DNA from: Rhodobacteraceae bacterium HLUCCA12
GTDB taxonomy: Bacteria; Pseudomonadota; Alphaproteobacteria; Rhodobacterales; Rhodobacteraceae
Reading direction: 5' to 3'
NCBI GenBank assembly: GCA_001314715.1
Contig: LJSV01000002.1
Location: 1 to 64,000 of the forward strand
DNA: 64,000 bases
In this document: one piece after another, positions 1 to 9,340 of the stretch
How positions within the stretch are numbered: position 1 is the first letter of the stretch
Layout of the letters: every line of letters starts with the position of its first letter
The notes under the pieces: model-generated
What the model was told of the DNA's origin: nothing
The model's database searches: none
Seen by the model: only the letters and a program-made list of their open reading frames with translations
Position numbers and translations under genes: made by a program

Positions 1-74
1 TGGTCACGCCACAAGGTGTTTAGCGCTGTATCCCACCCCGTCGCCGGTCCTGGCCGGGAACGGTGACGGGGGAT

Positions 75-239
75 CTATAGCAGGGTTGAGACACATAAGA
101 TGTTCAGTCCCGGCGTCTGGGGGACCGGGTCGAGGAGGATTGGATCGGGGTCTGAAGCCCGGATCTTGCAGATGCGTTCGTAGGGCGTGAAGCCCTTGAG
201 CATCTTGAGCCGTCGGGTGAGGGCGTCCAGCGCATCAAT
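75..239 (-). pseudogene. IS481-family transposase, 3' remnant
   Basis: Reading the minus strand from 239 to the TAG at 75-77 gives about 54 codons that match the C-terminal end of IS481-family DDE transposases: an RRLKMLKGFTPYERICK stretch followed by a DPD.ILLDPVPQTPGLN tail. In this family the 'LKGLTPYE(F/Y)ICK ... PGLN' block closes the protein. The codon just upstream (240-242) is TGA, and the integrase core is absent, so only the last fragment survives. The break falls 12 bases from the stop codon of the neighbouring MDR gene. I see no left end, so the original element size is unknown. Confidence 0.75.
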
Positions 240-250
240 TCAGACCTGCG

Positions 251-1399
251 TCACTGGCCGGTTTTCGCAAAACGGCGTTGGTCTGTCGGCCGGACCAGAT
301 ACTTCGATCCCGTGGATTTCTTCATGTACGCCAGCGCGGTCTCGGGGTTCAGCACCTCGGCGAGGCTGATGCTGGCGGTATAGTGACTGGCGAAAGTCGT
401 TGACATTTCGGCGGCAACGCGGTCGCGCATCCGCTTGACGGTGTCCGCATCCGCGCGCCGCAGGAAATGGAACAGCAGCCATCCGCCGACGCCCCAGCGC
501 ATCCCGAAGCCGCGTTTCAGGACAGTGGGGCCGGTATCCAGGCTGCCATAGATATAGACCTGTTTCATCCTCTCGGATCCATAGCGGCTGTAGCTCTTCA
601 TGCCGCGGGCCGCGACCGCCTCCATCGCGTTCAGGATCGTGCTGGTCGTCTCGCCGCCGCCGATGGCGTCAAAGGCCAGCGTCGCGCCGGTTTCGGCGAT
701 GGCCTGTTCCAGTGCCTGCGTGAAATCGCGGGTGCTGCTGTCCACGACATGCCTTGCCCCCATGTCGCGCAGCATTGCGGCCTGTTCGGGGCTGCGGACG
801 ATATTGACCAGTCCGATACCGTCGTCCTTGCAGATGCGCACCAGCATCTGGCCAAGGTTCGACGCGGCCGGGGCATGGACGATGGCCGAATGTCCTTCGG
901 CGCGCATGGTCTCGATAAAGCCGAGCGCGGTCAGCGGGTTGATGAACAGCGCCGCGCCGTCAGCGGCCGTGGCGCCGTCGGGCAGAACGATGCAGTCGTC
1001 GGGGGTGATCAACCTCAGTTCGGCATACATGGCGCCACCGACCATGGCCACGCGCTTGCCGACCAGGTGCTGAAGGTCGGGGCCGGCATCGATCACCGTT
1101 CCCGCCCCTTCGTTGCCCACGGGCAGCGATTGCCCCAGACGCCCCTGGACGGCGGACAGGCCCTGTTCGGAGACCTGCGCGGCCAGCACCGGCGCCTCGG
1201 CAGTGCCGACAGCCTGCAAGGTCGAGAGGTCGGCAGGCCCGAACAGAAGCCCCTGATCGGACGGATTGATCGGTGCCGCCTCGACACGGACCAGCAACTC
1301 GCCGCGGCCCGGCGCGGGCACGGGAACCTTCTCCAGCGAAATCCGCAACATCCCGTCCGCGGTGACGGTCGATCTGAGTTCAAGGCTGTTTCGCGACAT
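251..1399 (-). CDS. MDR-superfamily zinc-binding-type dehydrogenase/reductase
   Basis: About 382 residues of a medium-chain dehydrogenase/reductase. The N-terminal GroES-like part contains EAAPINPSDQGLLFG, then a GNEGAGTV motif, and the Rossmann part includes HAPAASNLGQMLVRIC and DAIGGGETT. Proteins of this type reduce quinones or enoyl/keto substrates with NAD(P)H; the substrate cannot be named from sequence. I chose the ATG at 1397-1399 (AAGGA 5 bases upstream, and the usual start MSRNSLELRS). An in-frame ATG at 1436-1438 with GAGGA 6 bases upstream would add 13 residues and is almost as good. The last dozen residues lie against the IS481 remnant, so the native C-terminus may have been altered. 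Confidence 0.8.
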   Translation of the reverse strand: MSRNSLELRSTVTADGMLRISLEKVPVPAPGRGELLVRVEAAPINPSDQGLLFGPADLSTLQAVGTAEAPVLAAQVSEQGLSAVQGRLGQSLPVGNEGAGTVIDAGPDLQHLVGKRVAMVGGAMYAELRLITPDDCIVLPDGATAADGAALFINPLTALGFIETMRAEGHSAIVHAPAASNLGQMLVRICKDDGIGLVNIVRSPEQAAMLRDMGARHVVDSSTRDFTQALEQAIAETGATLAFDAIGGGETTSTILNAMEAVAARGMKSYSRYGSERMKQVYIYGSLDTGPTVLKRGFGMRWGVGGWLLFHFLRRADADTVKRMRDRVAAEMSTTFASHYTASISLAEVLNPETALAYMKKSTGSKYLVRPTDQRRFAKTGQ

Positions 1400-1569
1400 G
1401 GAGATCCTTGCGAAGATGTCGTCAGGGGATGGTTGCATGAAACGTCCTCGACGAGCCGTTGTCCAGTCTTGTCCGTGCAGCGCCGGCGCCGCGCTGCCGG
1501 CGGCGTCGGTTCGGGCAGGCCGCACGATCCTTGGCAGCGTCGCGCCTCGGTTCGTCCGATCGGCGCGGT

Positions 1570-2724
1570 TCAGGTGGTGGCGATCGCCAGATGCAGCGAT
1601 GGCCGGCCAGGCATCAGCGCGTCGGCGCAGACGCCTTCGGCCTGGATGTCGCCGGGGATCGGGCGGTCCAGCGCCAAAGCGGCGGTCATTCGGGCCAGCG
1701 CGGGCGCGCTTTGTATGCCATAGCCGCCCTGTCCGGCGAGCCAGAAAAAGCCGCGCGCATCCGGGGCGAAGCCGACAACCGGGCATTTGTCGGCGACGAA
1801 GGACCGCAGGCCGGCCCATCTATGCGCGATCCGCGGCACGGGCAGATCGAACGCGGTCTGGATGCGGTCGATGCAGATGGCGATATCCAGTTCCTCGGGC
1901 TGCGCGTCGCAGGGCGGCGATGGGGTTTCATCGGCAGGCGACAGCAGCAGATTGCCCGCGTCGGGCTTGAGGTAGAACTGTTCGTCGATATCCACGGTCA
2001 TGGGCCATGCGTCAGGCGCGTGCCCGGCCGGGGCCGCGACCAGCAGGGCGGTGCGGCGCTTGGGCACCAGGCCCACGGGCGCAACGCCCGCCATGATGGC
2101 GACGGTGTCAGCCCAGGCACCGGCGGCATTGACCACGATTGCCGCGCGGATCGGTGCGGCGTGGGTGTCGATGCGCCAGTCGGCCCCGTCTTTCGAAAGT
2201 GCGCGCACCTCGGCACGGGTGCGCAGGGTCCCGCCATTGGCGCTTAGCAGGCGCAGGTATTGCCGGTGCAATGCATCCACGTCGATATCGGCGGCCGCGT
2301 GATCGAACAGGGCCGCAGCCGCATAATCAGGCCGCAGGATCGGCAGGTGGTGCGATATCGCGCCCCGGTCAAGACGTTCGGCGCCGTCTTGCAGTTCCGT
2401 TGCAAGGGCATCGAGGGCCGTCAACTGATCCGCGCGCGCAATGAACATCGCCCCGCGCGGGCGCAGCAGCGGGTGCGGACGCCACTGATCGGGCGGTGCG
2501 TTGAACGCCGACTCCGATGCGCGCGAAAGCGCGCGGATCACCGGTGGGCCATAAGTGCGCGTGAACAGCGCGGCGGAACGTCCGGTGGTATGATAGCCGG
2601 GCTGATCTTCGCGCTCCAGAAGCACGACGCGCGCCCCGAGCGCCGCAATCTCGGCCGCTGCCGAAGCGCCGGCGATGCCTGCCCCGATCACCGCGACATC
2701 GCAGCTTTCAACCTCGTTCGTCAT
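1570..2724 (-). CDS. FAD-dependent oxidoreductase, D-amino-acid (D-arginine) dehydrogenase-like
   Basis: A 384-residue member of the DAO flavoprotein family. The dinucleotide-binding motif VIGAGIAGAS is at residues 12-21, followed by a basic LLERE strand end and a GYHTTGRSAALFTRTYG segment. That segment closely resembles the FAD-contacting region of Pseudomonas D-arginine dehydrogenase (DauA). The C-terminal GQGGYGIQSAPALARM motif closes the FAD site. The likely reaction is oxidative deamination of a D-amino acid with electrons going to the respiratory chain or to oxygen. The gene starts 25 bases after the MscS gene ends and could be co-transcribed with it. Substrate is inferred from family resemblance only. 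Confidence 0.75.
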   Translation of the reverse strand: MTNEVESCDVAVIGAGIAGASAAAEIAALGARVVLLEREDQPGYHTTGRSAALFTRTYGPPVIRALSRASESAFNAPPDQWRPHPLLRPRGAMFIARADQLTALDALATELQDGAERLDRGAISHHLPILRPDYAAAALFDHAAADIDVDALHRQYLRLLSANGGTLRTRAEVRALSKDGADWRIDTHAAPIRAAIVVNAAGAWADTVAIMAGVAPVGLVPKRRTALLVAAPAGHAPDAWPMTVDIDEQFYLKPDAGNLLLSPADETPSPPCDAQPEELDIAICIDRIQTAFDLPVPRIAHRWAGLRSFVADKCPVVGFAPDARGFFWLAGQGGYGIQSAPALARMTAALALDRPIPGDIQAEGVCADALMPGRPSLHLAIATT

Positions 2725-2748
2725 CGAACGCCTTTCACCTTTTCGGCT

Positions 2749-5139
2749 TCAGTTTTCATCCGGGTCGTCGCTGTCGGGTATGGTCCGCTCGATCTCGTCG
2801 GTGCGGCTGCCACGCGGGCGGCGGTTCGCTGCCTCGGTGCTGTCGCTGGGAGCGCGCGTCGTGCTGTCGCTGCGGCGCGGCGCATCCGACGCCGTTTCCT
2901 GTCCCTCTTGGCTGGTCTCGGTTTCCAGCGGACGCAGATTGAGGGCGGGCGCGCGCCCATCCTTGTCCTGGCCCATGTAGATCGTCATGTGCGGGTACGG
3001 GATTTCGACGCCTGCTTCGTCCAGCACATCCTTGATGATCTCATTGTAGGCGCGTCCGACGGCCCATTGCATGCCGGGTTTCGTCTTGATCCGGGCACGC
3101 ACGACAACCGCGGAATCCCCCAGCGCCGAAACCCCTTGTATGTCCAGGGGTTCCAGGATCTCGTCGGCCAATTCGCCCGATTGGAGGATGTCGAAGGCCT
3201 TTTTCATGTGTTCCTTCACTTCGGCGATGTTCTCGCGATAGGCGACGCCGACCTCGGCGATGTGATAGGCAAAGCCCTTCATGAAATTCGACACCATATC
3301 GACGGAACTGAAGGGGATCAGGTGATAGGTTCCTTCGGCGTCGCGCAGGCCGACGGACCGGATCGTCAGCTTTTCCACCATGCCGGAAATCCCGCCCGCG
3401 GTCACGAAGTCGCCTTCGTTCATCGCGTTCTCGAACTGGATGAAGGCGCCGGTGATGATGTCCTGCACCAGCTTCTGTGCGCCAAAGCCGATGGCCAGGC
3501 CCAGAACCCCGGCGCCGGCCAGCAGCGGGGCGATGTTCACGCCGATCTCGGACAGGGTCAACATCACGGCGATGATGAGAAGCCCGATCGTGAAGGCGTT
3601 GCGAAACAGCGCCAGCAGCGTGCGCTCGCGCGCGGTCACGATGCGCCCGACCCCCGGATTGAGGCGATATTCGATGAAGCTGGAAACCGCCAGCCAGATC
3701 ACCATCGCAAACAGCACCACAAGGGCTGCCGAAACCAGTCGGCCGACCGTGTTGCGCCCCACTTCCGAGGCGACCCAGCCCAGAAAATCCAGAACCTGCC
3801 ATGATTGGGCAACGGCGATCAGCACCGCCAGCACGACCAGGACGCGGACCACCTTGAGGATCGAGGGCACAAAGGCATTGAGCCGGCCCTCAAGCAGCGG
3901 AAGCTTTTTGCTTACTTCGTCAGGCAGGTGCAGGCCGCCCGTGATCGCGCGTGCGATCAGGGCCATTGCGGCGATGCCCAGAACCACGGCGACAACGGAT
4001 TGCAGCGTCGATACCAACATGAACTGCAAGGCGTCGGCGGGCCGCGACGCCCAGATCACGAATAGGGCGACCAGATAGATGATCGCCAGCCAGTGCCAGA
4101 ACCCGGCAAAGAACGCCAGCGCCTTGCCCAGCGTGTCGTTCGGATCTGTCTGAGACCGCGCGCGCATGGCCTGCGCGACGGGCCGTCGGTTCTGCATCAC
4201 GATCAGGACGGCGATCAGAAGGGCGGTGATCACGACAAGCACCGCCACCGCTTGTCCCAGGGCATTGCTGACGGCCGCGTTCAGGATGGGCACCACCAGC
4301 AGCAGCCCGTATCCCAGCAGGCTGACCAGGCGCGATGACCAGAAATACCAGTATGCGGCGGTTTCATCGCGCATCGGTGCAAACCGCAGGCTGCCGAAGC
4401 GCGGCGACAGCACGGCCCTGAGGATGACCTTGGTGATCTCGATGATCAGGAAGGCATTGAGAAACATACTCTGGCGGAAGTCCATGCTGCCGGCCTCGCC
4501 CAGGAACAGCGCAAAGGCATAGCCGCCCTGCCAGGCCAGAACGATGATCAGCGCGTCGATCACGGCAGCGACGACGATCAGCACAAGCGCCATCAGCCAG
4601 CCAGACTGGGCCCGACGTTGCGCCAGCCGCCTGAAAATGCGCAGACCGATTGCGCGGAGGACGAAAAACAGCGCCAGAGTGACCGCACCCACCAGGACAA
4701 GCGCGATGGCAGCACCGGAAAATTCCGCCCAGTCGACGCCGGGGCCATCCGTCAGGGCTTCAACGACGACCTGCGTGGCCGCGGCGATTTCAGATCCGAT
4801 CTCGATTGCTTCTTCGGCGGTATCGCGCGTGTATTCGGCCAATTGTCGCGCCAGCGACATGGGTTCGCCCGTGTCGTCCGATTGTGCGGTTTCCGCCGCG
4901 CCGCTTTCTTCGGCGGCCGATTCGAGCTGCTCGATCAGGGCCTCGCGTGCGGCGTCGTCGCGCAGGATCTCGGCCAGCGTTGCGGCGGCGTCCTGCTCGG
5001 TGTCGTTCGACTCGGCGCCGGGGGTCGAAGGTAGCAGCGATTGCGCCTGAATCGGTGTGGCGAACACAAGCCAAAGAAGAAGCAGTCGGAAAAGTACCAA
5101 GAAATCCGTTCCTTTGCGTTGATGCTGTGCGCCAAGCAT
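2749..5139 (-). CDS. Large MscS-family mechanosensitive ion channel
   Basis: 796 residues. A signal-like segment (FLVLFRLLLLWLVFATPIQA) is followed by an acidic, Ala/Glu-rich periplasmic stretch to about residue 115. After it come roughly ten hydrophobic segments, and then the MscS pore helix and beta domain starting near residue 555 (LLAGAGVLGLAIGFGAQKLV, then QDIITGAFIQFENAMNEGDFV). The C-terminal tail after residue about 735 is polar and low-complexity (Thr/Ser/Asp-rich). The family releases solutes from the cytoplasm on hypo-osmotic shock. The protein is much longer than E. coli MscS (about 286 residues) and belongs with the extended MscS types that carry extra N-terminal membrane segments. 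The ATG at 5139 gives an intact signal peptide. Confidence 0.88.
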   Translation of the reverse strand: MLGAQHQRKGTDFLVLFRLLLLWLVFATPIQAQSLLPSTPGAESNDTEQDAAATLAEILRDDAAREALIEQLESAAEESGAAETAQSDDTGEPMSLARQLAEYTRDTAEEAIEIGSEIAAATQVVVEALTDGPGVDWAEFSGAAIALVLVGAVTLALFFVLRAIGLRIFRRLAQRRAQSGWLMALVLIVVAAVIDALIIVLAWQGGYAFALFLGEAGSMDFRQSMFLNAFLIIEITKVILRAVLSPRFGSLRFAPMRDETAAYWYFWSSRLVSLLGYGLLLVVPILNAAVSNALGQAVAVLVVITALLIAVLIVMQNRRPVAQAMRARSQTDPNDTLGKALAFFAGFWHWLAIIYLVALFVIWASRPADALQFMLVSTLQSVVAVVLGIAAMALIARAITGGLHLPDEVSKKLPLLEGRLNAFVPSILKVVRVLVVLAVLIAVAQSWQVLDFLGWVASEVGRNTVGRLVSAALVVLFAMVIWLAVSSFIEYRLNPGVGRIVTARERTLLALFRNAFTIGLLIIAVMLTLSEIGVNIAPLLAGAGVLGLAIGFGAQKLVQDIITGAFIQFENAMNEGDFVTAGGISGMVEKLTIRSVGLRDAEGTYHLIPFSSVDMVSNFMKGFAYHIAEVGVAYRENIAEVKEHMKKAFDILQSGELADEILEPLDIQGVSALGDSAVVVRARIKTKPGMQWAVGRAYNEIIKDVLDEAGVEIPYPHMTIYMGQDKDGRAPALNLRPLETETSQEGQETASDAPRRSDSTTRAPSDSTEAANRRPRGSRTDEIERTIPDSDDPDEN

Positions 5140-5196
5140 AGCCCGGCGCGCCGAAAGGTAAACAGCCGTCGGCGACGGGTTTGCAGGGGGTGGCGG

Positions 5197-5916
5197 TCAG
5201 ATCTCGATCGTCTGGAACGCATCGCGCAGGGCGTTCGACCACGCATCCGACATCGCCCGAAAGGCCGCGTCGCCGGCCTCGATCCGGCGCAGGGTGCCGA
5301 CCCGGCAGGCATCGCGCTCGATCACGCACAGATCCAGCGGCATACCGACCGACAGGTTCGAGCGCAGGGTCGAATCCATCGACAGAAGTACCGCCTTCTG
5401 GGCATCGGCCAGCGATGTATCCGGGCGGACCACCCGGTCCAGGATCGGCTTGCCGTATTTATGCTCGCCGATCTGCAGAAACGGCGTGTCCTCGGTGGAT
5501 TCGATGAAATTGCCCTCGGGATAGACCAGAAACAGCCGCATGCCGCCCCCGCGCCGCTGCCCGGCCACGATCATGCTTGCCGATGCGCCCTGGTTCATCG
5601 CGGCCAGCTTTTCATCGATATCGACGCGCACCGATGCCAGGGTGTTGCCGACGATCTGCAACACTTGCAGCATGGTATGCGCGTGCATGATCGAATGATG
5701 TTCCTCGCCTGTGTCGATGGCTTCTTGCAGCCGGGCGATGGTGGTTTGAGTGACCGAAAGGCTGCCAGCAGTCAGAATGGCAATCACGCGCTCGCCCGGT
5801 TCCTCGAACAGGAACATCTTGCGATAGGTCGAGATGTTGTCGATCCCGGCATTGGTGCGGGTGTCGGACAGAAGAACGATGCCCGCCTTCAACAGCAGGC
5901 CCACGCAATAGGTCAT
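5197..5916 (-). CDS. Anbu-type proteasome-like peptidase
   Basis: 239 residues matching predicted proteasome-type peptidases (COG3484, Anbu). A threonine directly follows the initiator Met (MTYCVGLLLK), as expected for an N-terminal nucleophile hydrolase, and the block LLSDTRTNAGIDNI with the basic YRKM further on matches proteasome beta-subunit features. Known Anbu proteins form ring or helical assemblies of beta-like subunits; their natural substrate is unsettled. It is the last gene of a four-gene minus-strand run (ATP-grasp, alpha-E, transglutaminase, Anbu), starting 32 bases after the transglutaminase gene ends. I infer shared transcription and function. No regulatory particle or ATPase gene lies nearby. 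Confidence 0.88.
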   Translation of the reverse strand: MTYCVGLLLKAGIVLLSDTRTNAGIDNISTYRKMFLFEEPGERVIAILTAGSLSVTQTTIARLQEAIDTGEEHHSIMHAHTMLQVLQIVGNTLASVRVDIDEKLAAMNQGASASMIVAGQRRGGGMRLFLVYPEGNFIESTEDTPFLQIGEHKYGKPILDRVVRPDTSLADAQKAVLLSMDSTLRSNLSVGMPLDLCVIERDACRVGTLRRIEAGDAAFRAMSDAWSNALRDAFQTIEI

Positions 5917-5948
5917 CGAAGGACTCGCATCGCCAGAACTCCGGCAAT

Positions 5949-6755
5949 CTATTGCTGCTGCGCGACCACCGCAACAGTGACGTCAAGGTCCTCGGTGCCG
6001 TTGCCGCGCGCGATCCCGCGAATTGGCGCGGCGTCGCGCGCATCGAGGCCCGATCCGAGGCGGATGTAGCGTTCATCGGGGCAGCAACGGTTGGGCGCAT
6101 CGAAGCCCACCCAGCCCAGATCGCCCACATGGATCTCGGCCCAGGCATGCGCGGCCTCGTGTTCCTGCCCGTCGGCGTCGGCGTGCAGATACCCCGAGAC
6201 ATAGCGCGCGGGCATTCCGCGCATCCGTGCGCAGGCGATCAGGGCATGGGTATGGTCCTGGCAGACACCCTCGCCCAGGGCAAGCGCCTCGGCGGCGGTC
6301 GTATGCGCATGGGTCACGCCGGGGCGATAGGCGATGGCATCGGCCACCGCCTCGGCCAGGGTATGCGCCAGCGCAAGCGCGTCGCCCTCAGGTCCGCCCT
6401 GTGCCAGTTCGGTCAGGGCGGCATCGGGAATGGTGGCGGGCGTGTGGCGCAGATAGACGGCGGGGGCGATGCGTTCGCGATACCCGCGCAACACGCCCGT
6501 CAGATCGACGGTGTCCACGTTGCCCTGAACCGTGACGGTGATTTCCGAAACCGGCCCCGGAATCGTCCAGGCCTGGACCCAGTCGCCGGCGCCGTCCTGA
6601 AAGCCGCCACCCATTTGCCCGCCGCTGACCTGCACCGACCAGTCCAGAACCTGCTGGCCGTCGTAACGCGCCGGTGTCAGGCGATGGCTTTGCACCACGC
6701 CGCGCACGGGGCTGTCATAGCGATAGACGCTTTCGTGGCGCACCAAGAGTTTCAT
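5949..6755 (-). CDS. Transglutaminase-like cysteine protease/transferase of the Anbu cluster
   Basis: 268 residues. The N-terminal beta-rich domain (MKLLVRHESVYRYDSPVRGVV) and the transglutaminase core are those of the bacterial transglutaminase N plus core family (COG1305). The likely catalytic triad is visible: Cys in GEGVCQDHTHAL (about residue 162), His in AAHAWAEIHV (about 198) and Asp in GFDAPNRCC (about 213). Such proteins cleave or form amide bonds. Its ATG overlaps the stop of the upstream alpha-E gene by 4 bases, which supports translational coupling. In other genomes this trio of ATP-grasp, alpha-E and transglutaminase commonly accompanies Anbu, but no reaction is proven for the set. 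Confidence 0.87.
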   Translation of the reverse strand: MKLLVRHESVYRYDSPVRGVVQSHRLTPARYDGQQVLDWSVQVSGGQMGGGFQDGAGDWVQAWTIPGPVSEITVTVQGNVDTVDLTGVLRGYRERIAPAVYLRHTPATIPDAALTELAQGGPEGDALALAHTLAEAVADAIAYRPGVTHAHTTAAEALALGEGVCQDHTHALIACARMRGMPARYVSGYLHADADGQEHEAAHAWAEIHVGDLGWVGFDAPNRCCPDERYIRLGSGLDARDAAPIRGIARGNGTEDLDVTVAVVAQQQ

Positions 6756-7705
6756 CGCAGATCCCCGATCAGATAGCTGTCCCCGATCCGGCCGCCAAGT
6801 GCCGTCATGTCGCGGATGAACCGGGTCAGGAATTCGTGCAGCCCCTCGTCAAAGATCTGTTCGGGGCTGGCGTCGGCGAGCTCTGCCAGCAACCCGCGCG
6901 CCGCAGTCTGCGCCGGCGTCGAGCGTCCATAGCCGCGCGCCAGCCGATCAAGGTGATGGTTGACCCCGTCAACGCAAGAGATCAGCGCGCGCGGACACTG
7001 GCGATTGAGGATCAGGAAATGGGCGATCTTGGCGGCCGTCACCTCGCCGCCATAGGCCCAGTGAAAGGCGCGATGGACCGACAGCGCGCGCAAGAGCGTG
7101 GTCCACTGATAGTTGTCCAGCCCCGATCCGACGAATTCGATGCGCGGCAGCAGGACATAGTATTTCACATCCAGCAGCCGCGCGGTGCTGTCGCCGCGTT
7201 CCAGATGGTAGCCAATGTGCAGAAAGTCGTAGCCGTCGTTGCGCAACTGGGTGGCGTCGATGGCGCCGCGCACCAGCGCCGCGGCGCGCATCGTCCAGTC
7301 CGTCAAGCGTGTCAAGCTCAGTTCACTGCGCGGCTGTCGTTCGAGTTCGCGCAACTCCTGGTAAGCTGTGTTGAGCGCATCCCAGACCTGCGTCGTCAGC
7401 GCCGTTCGGACGATCCGCCCGTTTTCGCGCGCGCGGGTGATGCAATTGGCGACCGACGACGGGTTGTCATGGTCAAAGAACAGATGGCTTTCCAGGTTGC
7501 GTTGCACCGCCTCGCCGTATTTCTGGCGAAAGGCATCTGCGGTTCCCGTCGCCAGCAACAGCGCATCCCATTCGGCGCGATTGCCCTGCCCGACATTGGG
7601 TAACAGGGCGATACGCCCGCCCACCGCCAGAAACCGTGCCGCGGTCTCGGCGCGCTCAAGATACCGGGCGAGCCAGTAAAGGTTGTCTGCGGTGCGGCTC
7701 AGCAT
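6752..7705 (-). CDS. Alpha-E (DUF403) domain protein
   Basis: 317 residues starting with the diagnostic MLSRTADNLYWLARYLERAE segment of the alpha-E domain family. The fold is predicted to be all-helical. The conserved HFLILN and PRALI segments, with CVDGVNHHLDRL following, are also visible. The biochemical role is unknown; comparative genomics links it to peptide-ligating ATP-grasp enzymes. It lies between the ATP-grasp gene (75 bases upstream) and the transglutaminase gene (4-base overlap). Confidence 0.88.
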   Translation of the reverse strand: MLSRTADNLYWLARYLERAETAARFLAVGGRIALLPNVGQGNRAEWDALLLATGTADAFRQKYGEAVQRNLESHLFFDHDNPSSVANCITRARENGRIVRTALTTQVWDALNTAYQELRELERQPRSELSLTRLTDWTMRAAALVRGAIDATQLRNDGYDFLHIGYHLERGDSTARLLDVKYYVLLPRIEFVGSGLDNYQWTTLLRALSVHRAFHWAYGGEVTAAKIAHFLILNRQCPRALISCVDGVNHHLDRLARGYGRSTPAQTAARGLLAELADASPEQIFDEGLHEFLTRFIRDMTALGGRIGDSYLIGDLR

Positions 7706-7781
7706 CGTTGTCCCCCCGCCCGGTGCACGACAAACGGACGTTTCGCCCGCTCGTGCCTTGCAGCCGATGTCGAACCTACCC

Positions 7782-9194
7782 TCATCCGGCCAGCACCCAT
7801 GTATCCTTGACCCCGCCGCCCTGGCTGGAATTCACCACCAGCGAGCCTTCGGTCAGGGCCACGCGGGTCAACCCGCCCGGCACCAGTTCGATCCGTTCGC
7901 CCACCAGGCAATAGGGGCGCAGATCGACGTGGCGCGGGGCGATCCCTTCCTCCACAAAGGTCGGCACGGTCGACAGGGCCAGCGTCGGCTGCGCGATATA
8001 ATTATGCGGCGCTGCGGTGATCCGGCTGCGAAAGGCGTCGATCTGTTCGCGGGTGGCCTTGGGGCCGACCAGCATGCCGTATCCGCCCGATCCATGGACC
8101 TCTTTCACCACCATCTCCGAAAGGTTCTCCAGCACATGGCGCCGCTCATCGGGCTTGGCGCATTGCCAGGTCGGGACGTTTTGCAAGATCGGTTCTTCGC
8201 CCAGGTAGAACCGCACCATTTCGGGGACATGGGTATAGACCGCCTTGTCATCGGCCACGCCCGCGCCCGGTGCCGAACAGATACTGACCCCGCCCGAGCG
8301 GTAGACATCCATCAGGCCAGGCACGCCCAGCATGCTGTCGGGGCGAAAGCACAAGGGGTCGAGAAATGCATCGTCCACGCGGCGATAGATAACGTCCACG
8401 CGCCGTGGCCCTTCGGTGGTGCGCATCCAGACGAATTCGCCATCGACGAACAGATCCTGCCCCTCGACCAGTTCGACACCCATGAGATCGGCCAGGAACG
8501 AATGCTCGTAATAGGCCGAATTGTAGTGCCCCGGCGTCAGGATCACCACGCAGGGATCGCCTTCGCATTTGTGAGGGGCGACGCTGGCCAGGGTTCGGCG
8601 CAGCAGTTCGGGGTATTGTTCGACCGGCTCGATCCGGTTCTGCTGGAACAGCTCGGGGAACATGCGCATCATGATCTCGCGGTTTTCCAGCATGTAGCTG
8701 ACACCCGAAGGCGTGCGGCAATTGTCCTCCAGAACAAAGAACGTGTCGGGCCCGGTTCGGACCAGATCGATCCCGACCACATGACTGAATACGCTCTTGG
8801 GTGGCAGGAACCCGACAACTGCCTTTTCGAACGCCTCGTTGCCCCACACCAGATGACCGGGGATGCGGCCGGCCTTGATGATCTCGGCCCGGCCATAGAC
8901 ATCGGCCAGAAAGGCGTTCAACGCCCGCGCCCGCTGCTTGACCCCGCGCTCAAGGCGATGCCACTCCATCGCCGAAAACACGCGTGGGAACATGTCGAAA
9001 GGGATCAGCCGGTCCGGATCGCCGCCCTCGCCGTAGACCGCGAAGGTTATGCCGATCCGACGGAAAAGCGCCTCGGCCTCGGCCTGCTTGAGGCTGCGCA
9101 GGGCGGCGGGCATGGCGCTGACCCAGTCTTCGAGCCGCGCATAGGGTGGGCGAACCGAACCGGACTGGAACATTTCGTTGAAGAAATCGGACAT
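7782..9194 (-). CDS. Circularly permuted ATP-grasp protein (DUF404/DUF407)
   Basis: 470 residues. Recognisable blocks are RRIGITFAVYGEGGDPDRLI near the N-terminus, RALNAFLADVYG, FFVLEDNCRTPSGVSYMLEN, YYEHSFLADLMGVELVEGQD, VWMRTTEGPRRVDVIYRR and VKEVHGSGGYGMLVGP, a glycine-rich ATP-binding loop. These are typical of the circularly permuted ATP-grasp type 2 family, which is predicted to ligate amino acids or peptides through acyl-phosphate intermediates. It is the promoter-proximal gene of the Anbu cluster. The ATG at 9192-9194 has AAGGGG about 12 bases upstream, a rather long spacing. Substrate unknown. Confidence 0.88.
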   Translation of the reverse strand: MSDFFNEMFQSGSVRPPYARLEDWVSAMPAALRSLKQAEAEALFRRIGITFAVYGEGGDPDRLIPFDMFPRVFSAMEWHRLERGVKQRARALNAFLADVYGRAEIIKAGRIPGHLVWGNEAFEKAVVGFLPPKSVFSHVVGIDLVRTGPDTFFVLEDNCRTPSGVSYMLENREIMMRMFPELFQQNRIEPVEQYPELLRRTLASVAPHKCEGDPCVVILTPGHYNSAYYEHSFLADLMGVELVEGQDLFVDGEFVWMRTTEGPRRVDVIYRRVDDAFLDPLCFRPDSMLGVPGLMDVYRSGGVSICSAPGAGVADDKAVYTHVPEMVRFYLGEEPILQNVPTWQCAKPDERRHVLENLSEMVVKEVHGSGGYGMLVGPKATREQIDAFRSRITAAPHNYIAQPTLALSTVPTFVEEGIAPRHVDLRPYCLVGERIELVPGGLTRVALTEGSLVVNSSQGGGVKDTWVLAG

Positions 9195-9340
9195 CGAGAC
9201 ATCATTCCCCTTTGGATGACAATTTGAACCGATTTGCCGGCAAAGAGAAAGCCCGGCCTTTTCCGCTCTGCCGAGCAGCCCGAATTTCGCCTATATCTTG
9301 CGCATTTCGTCCAGAAAAAAGGCAATAGCCCTGAGGAGGA

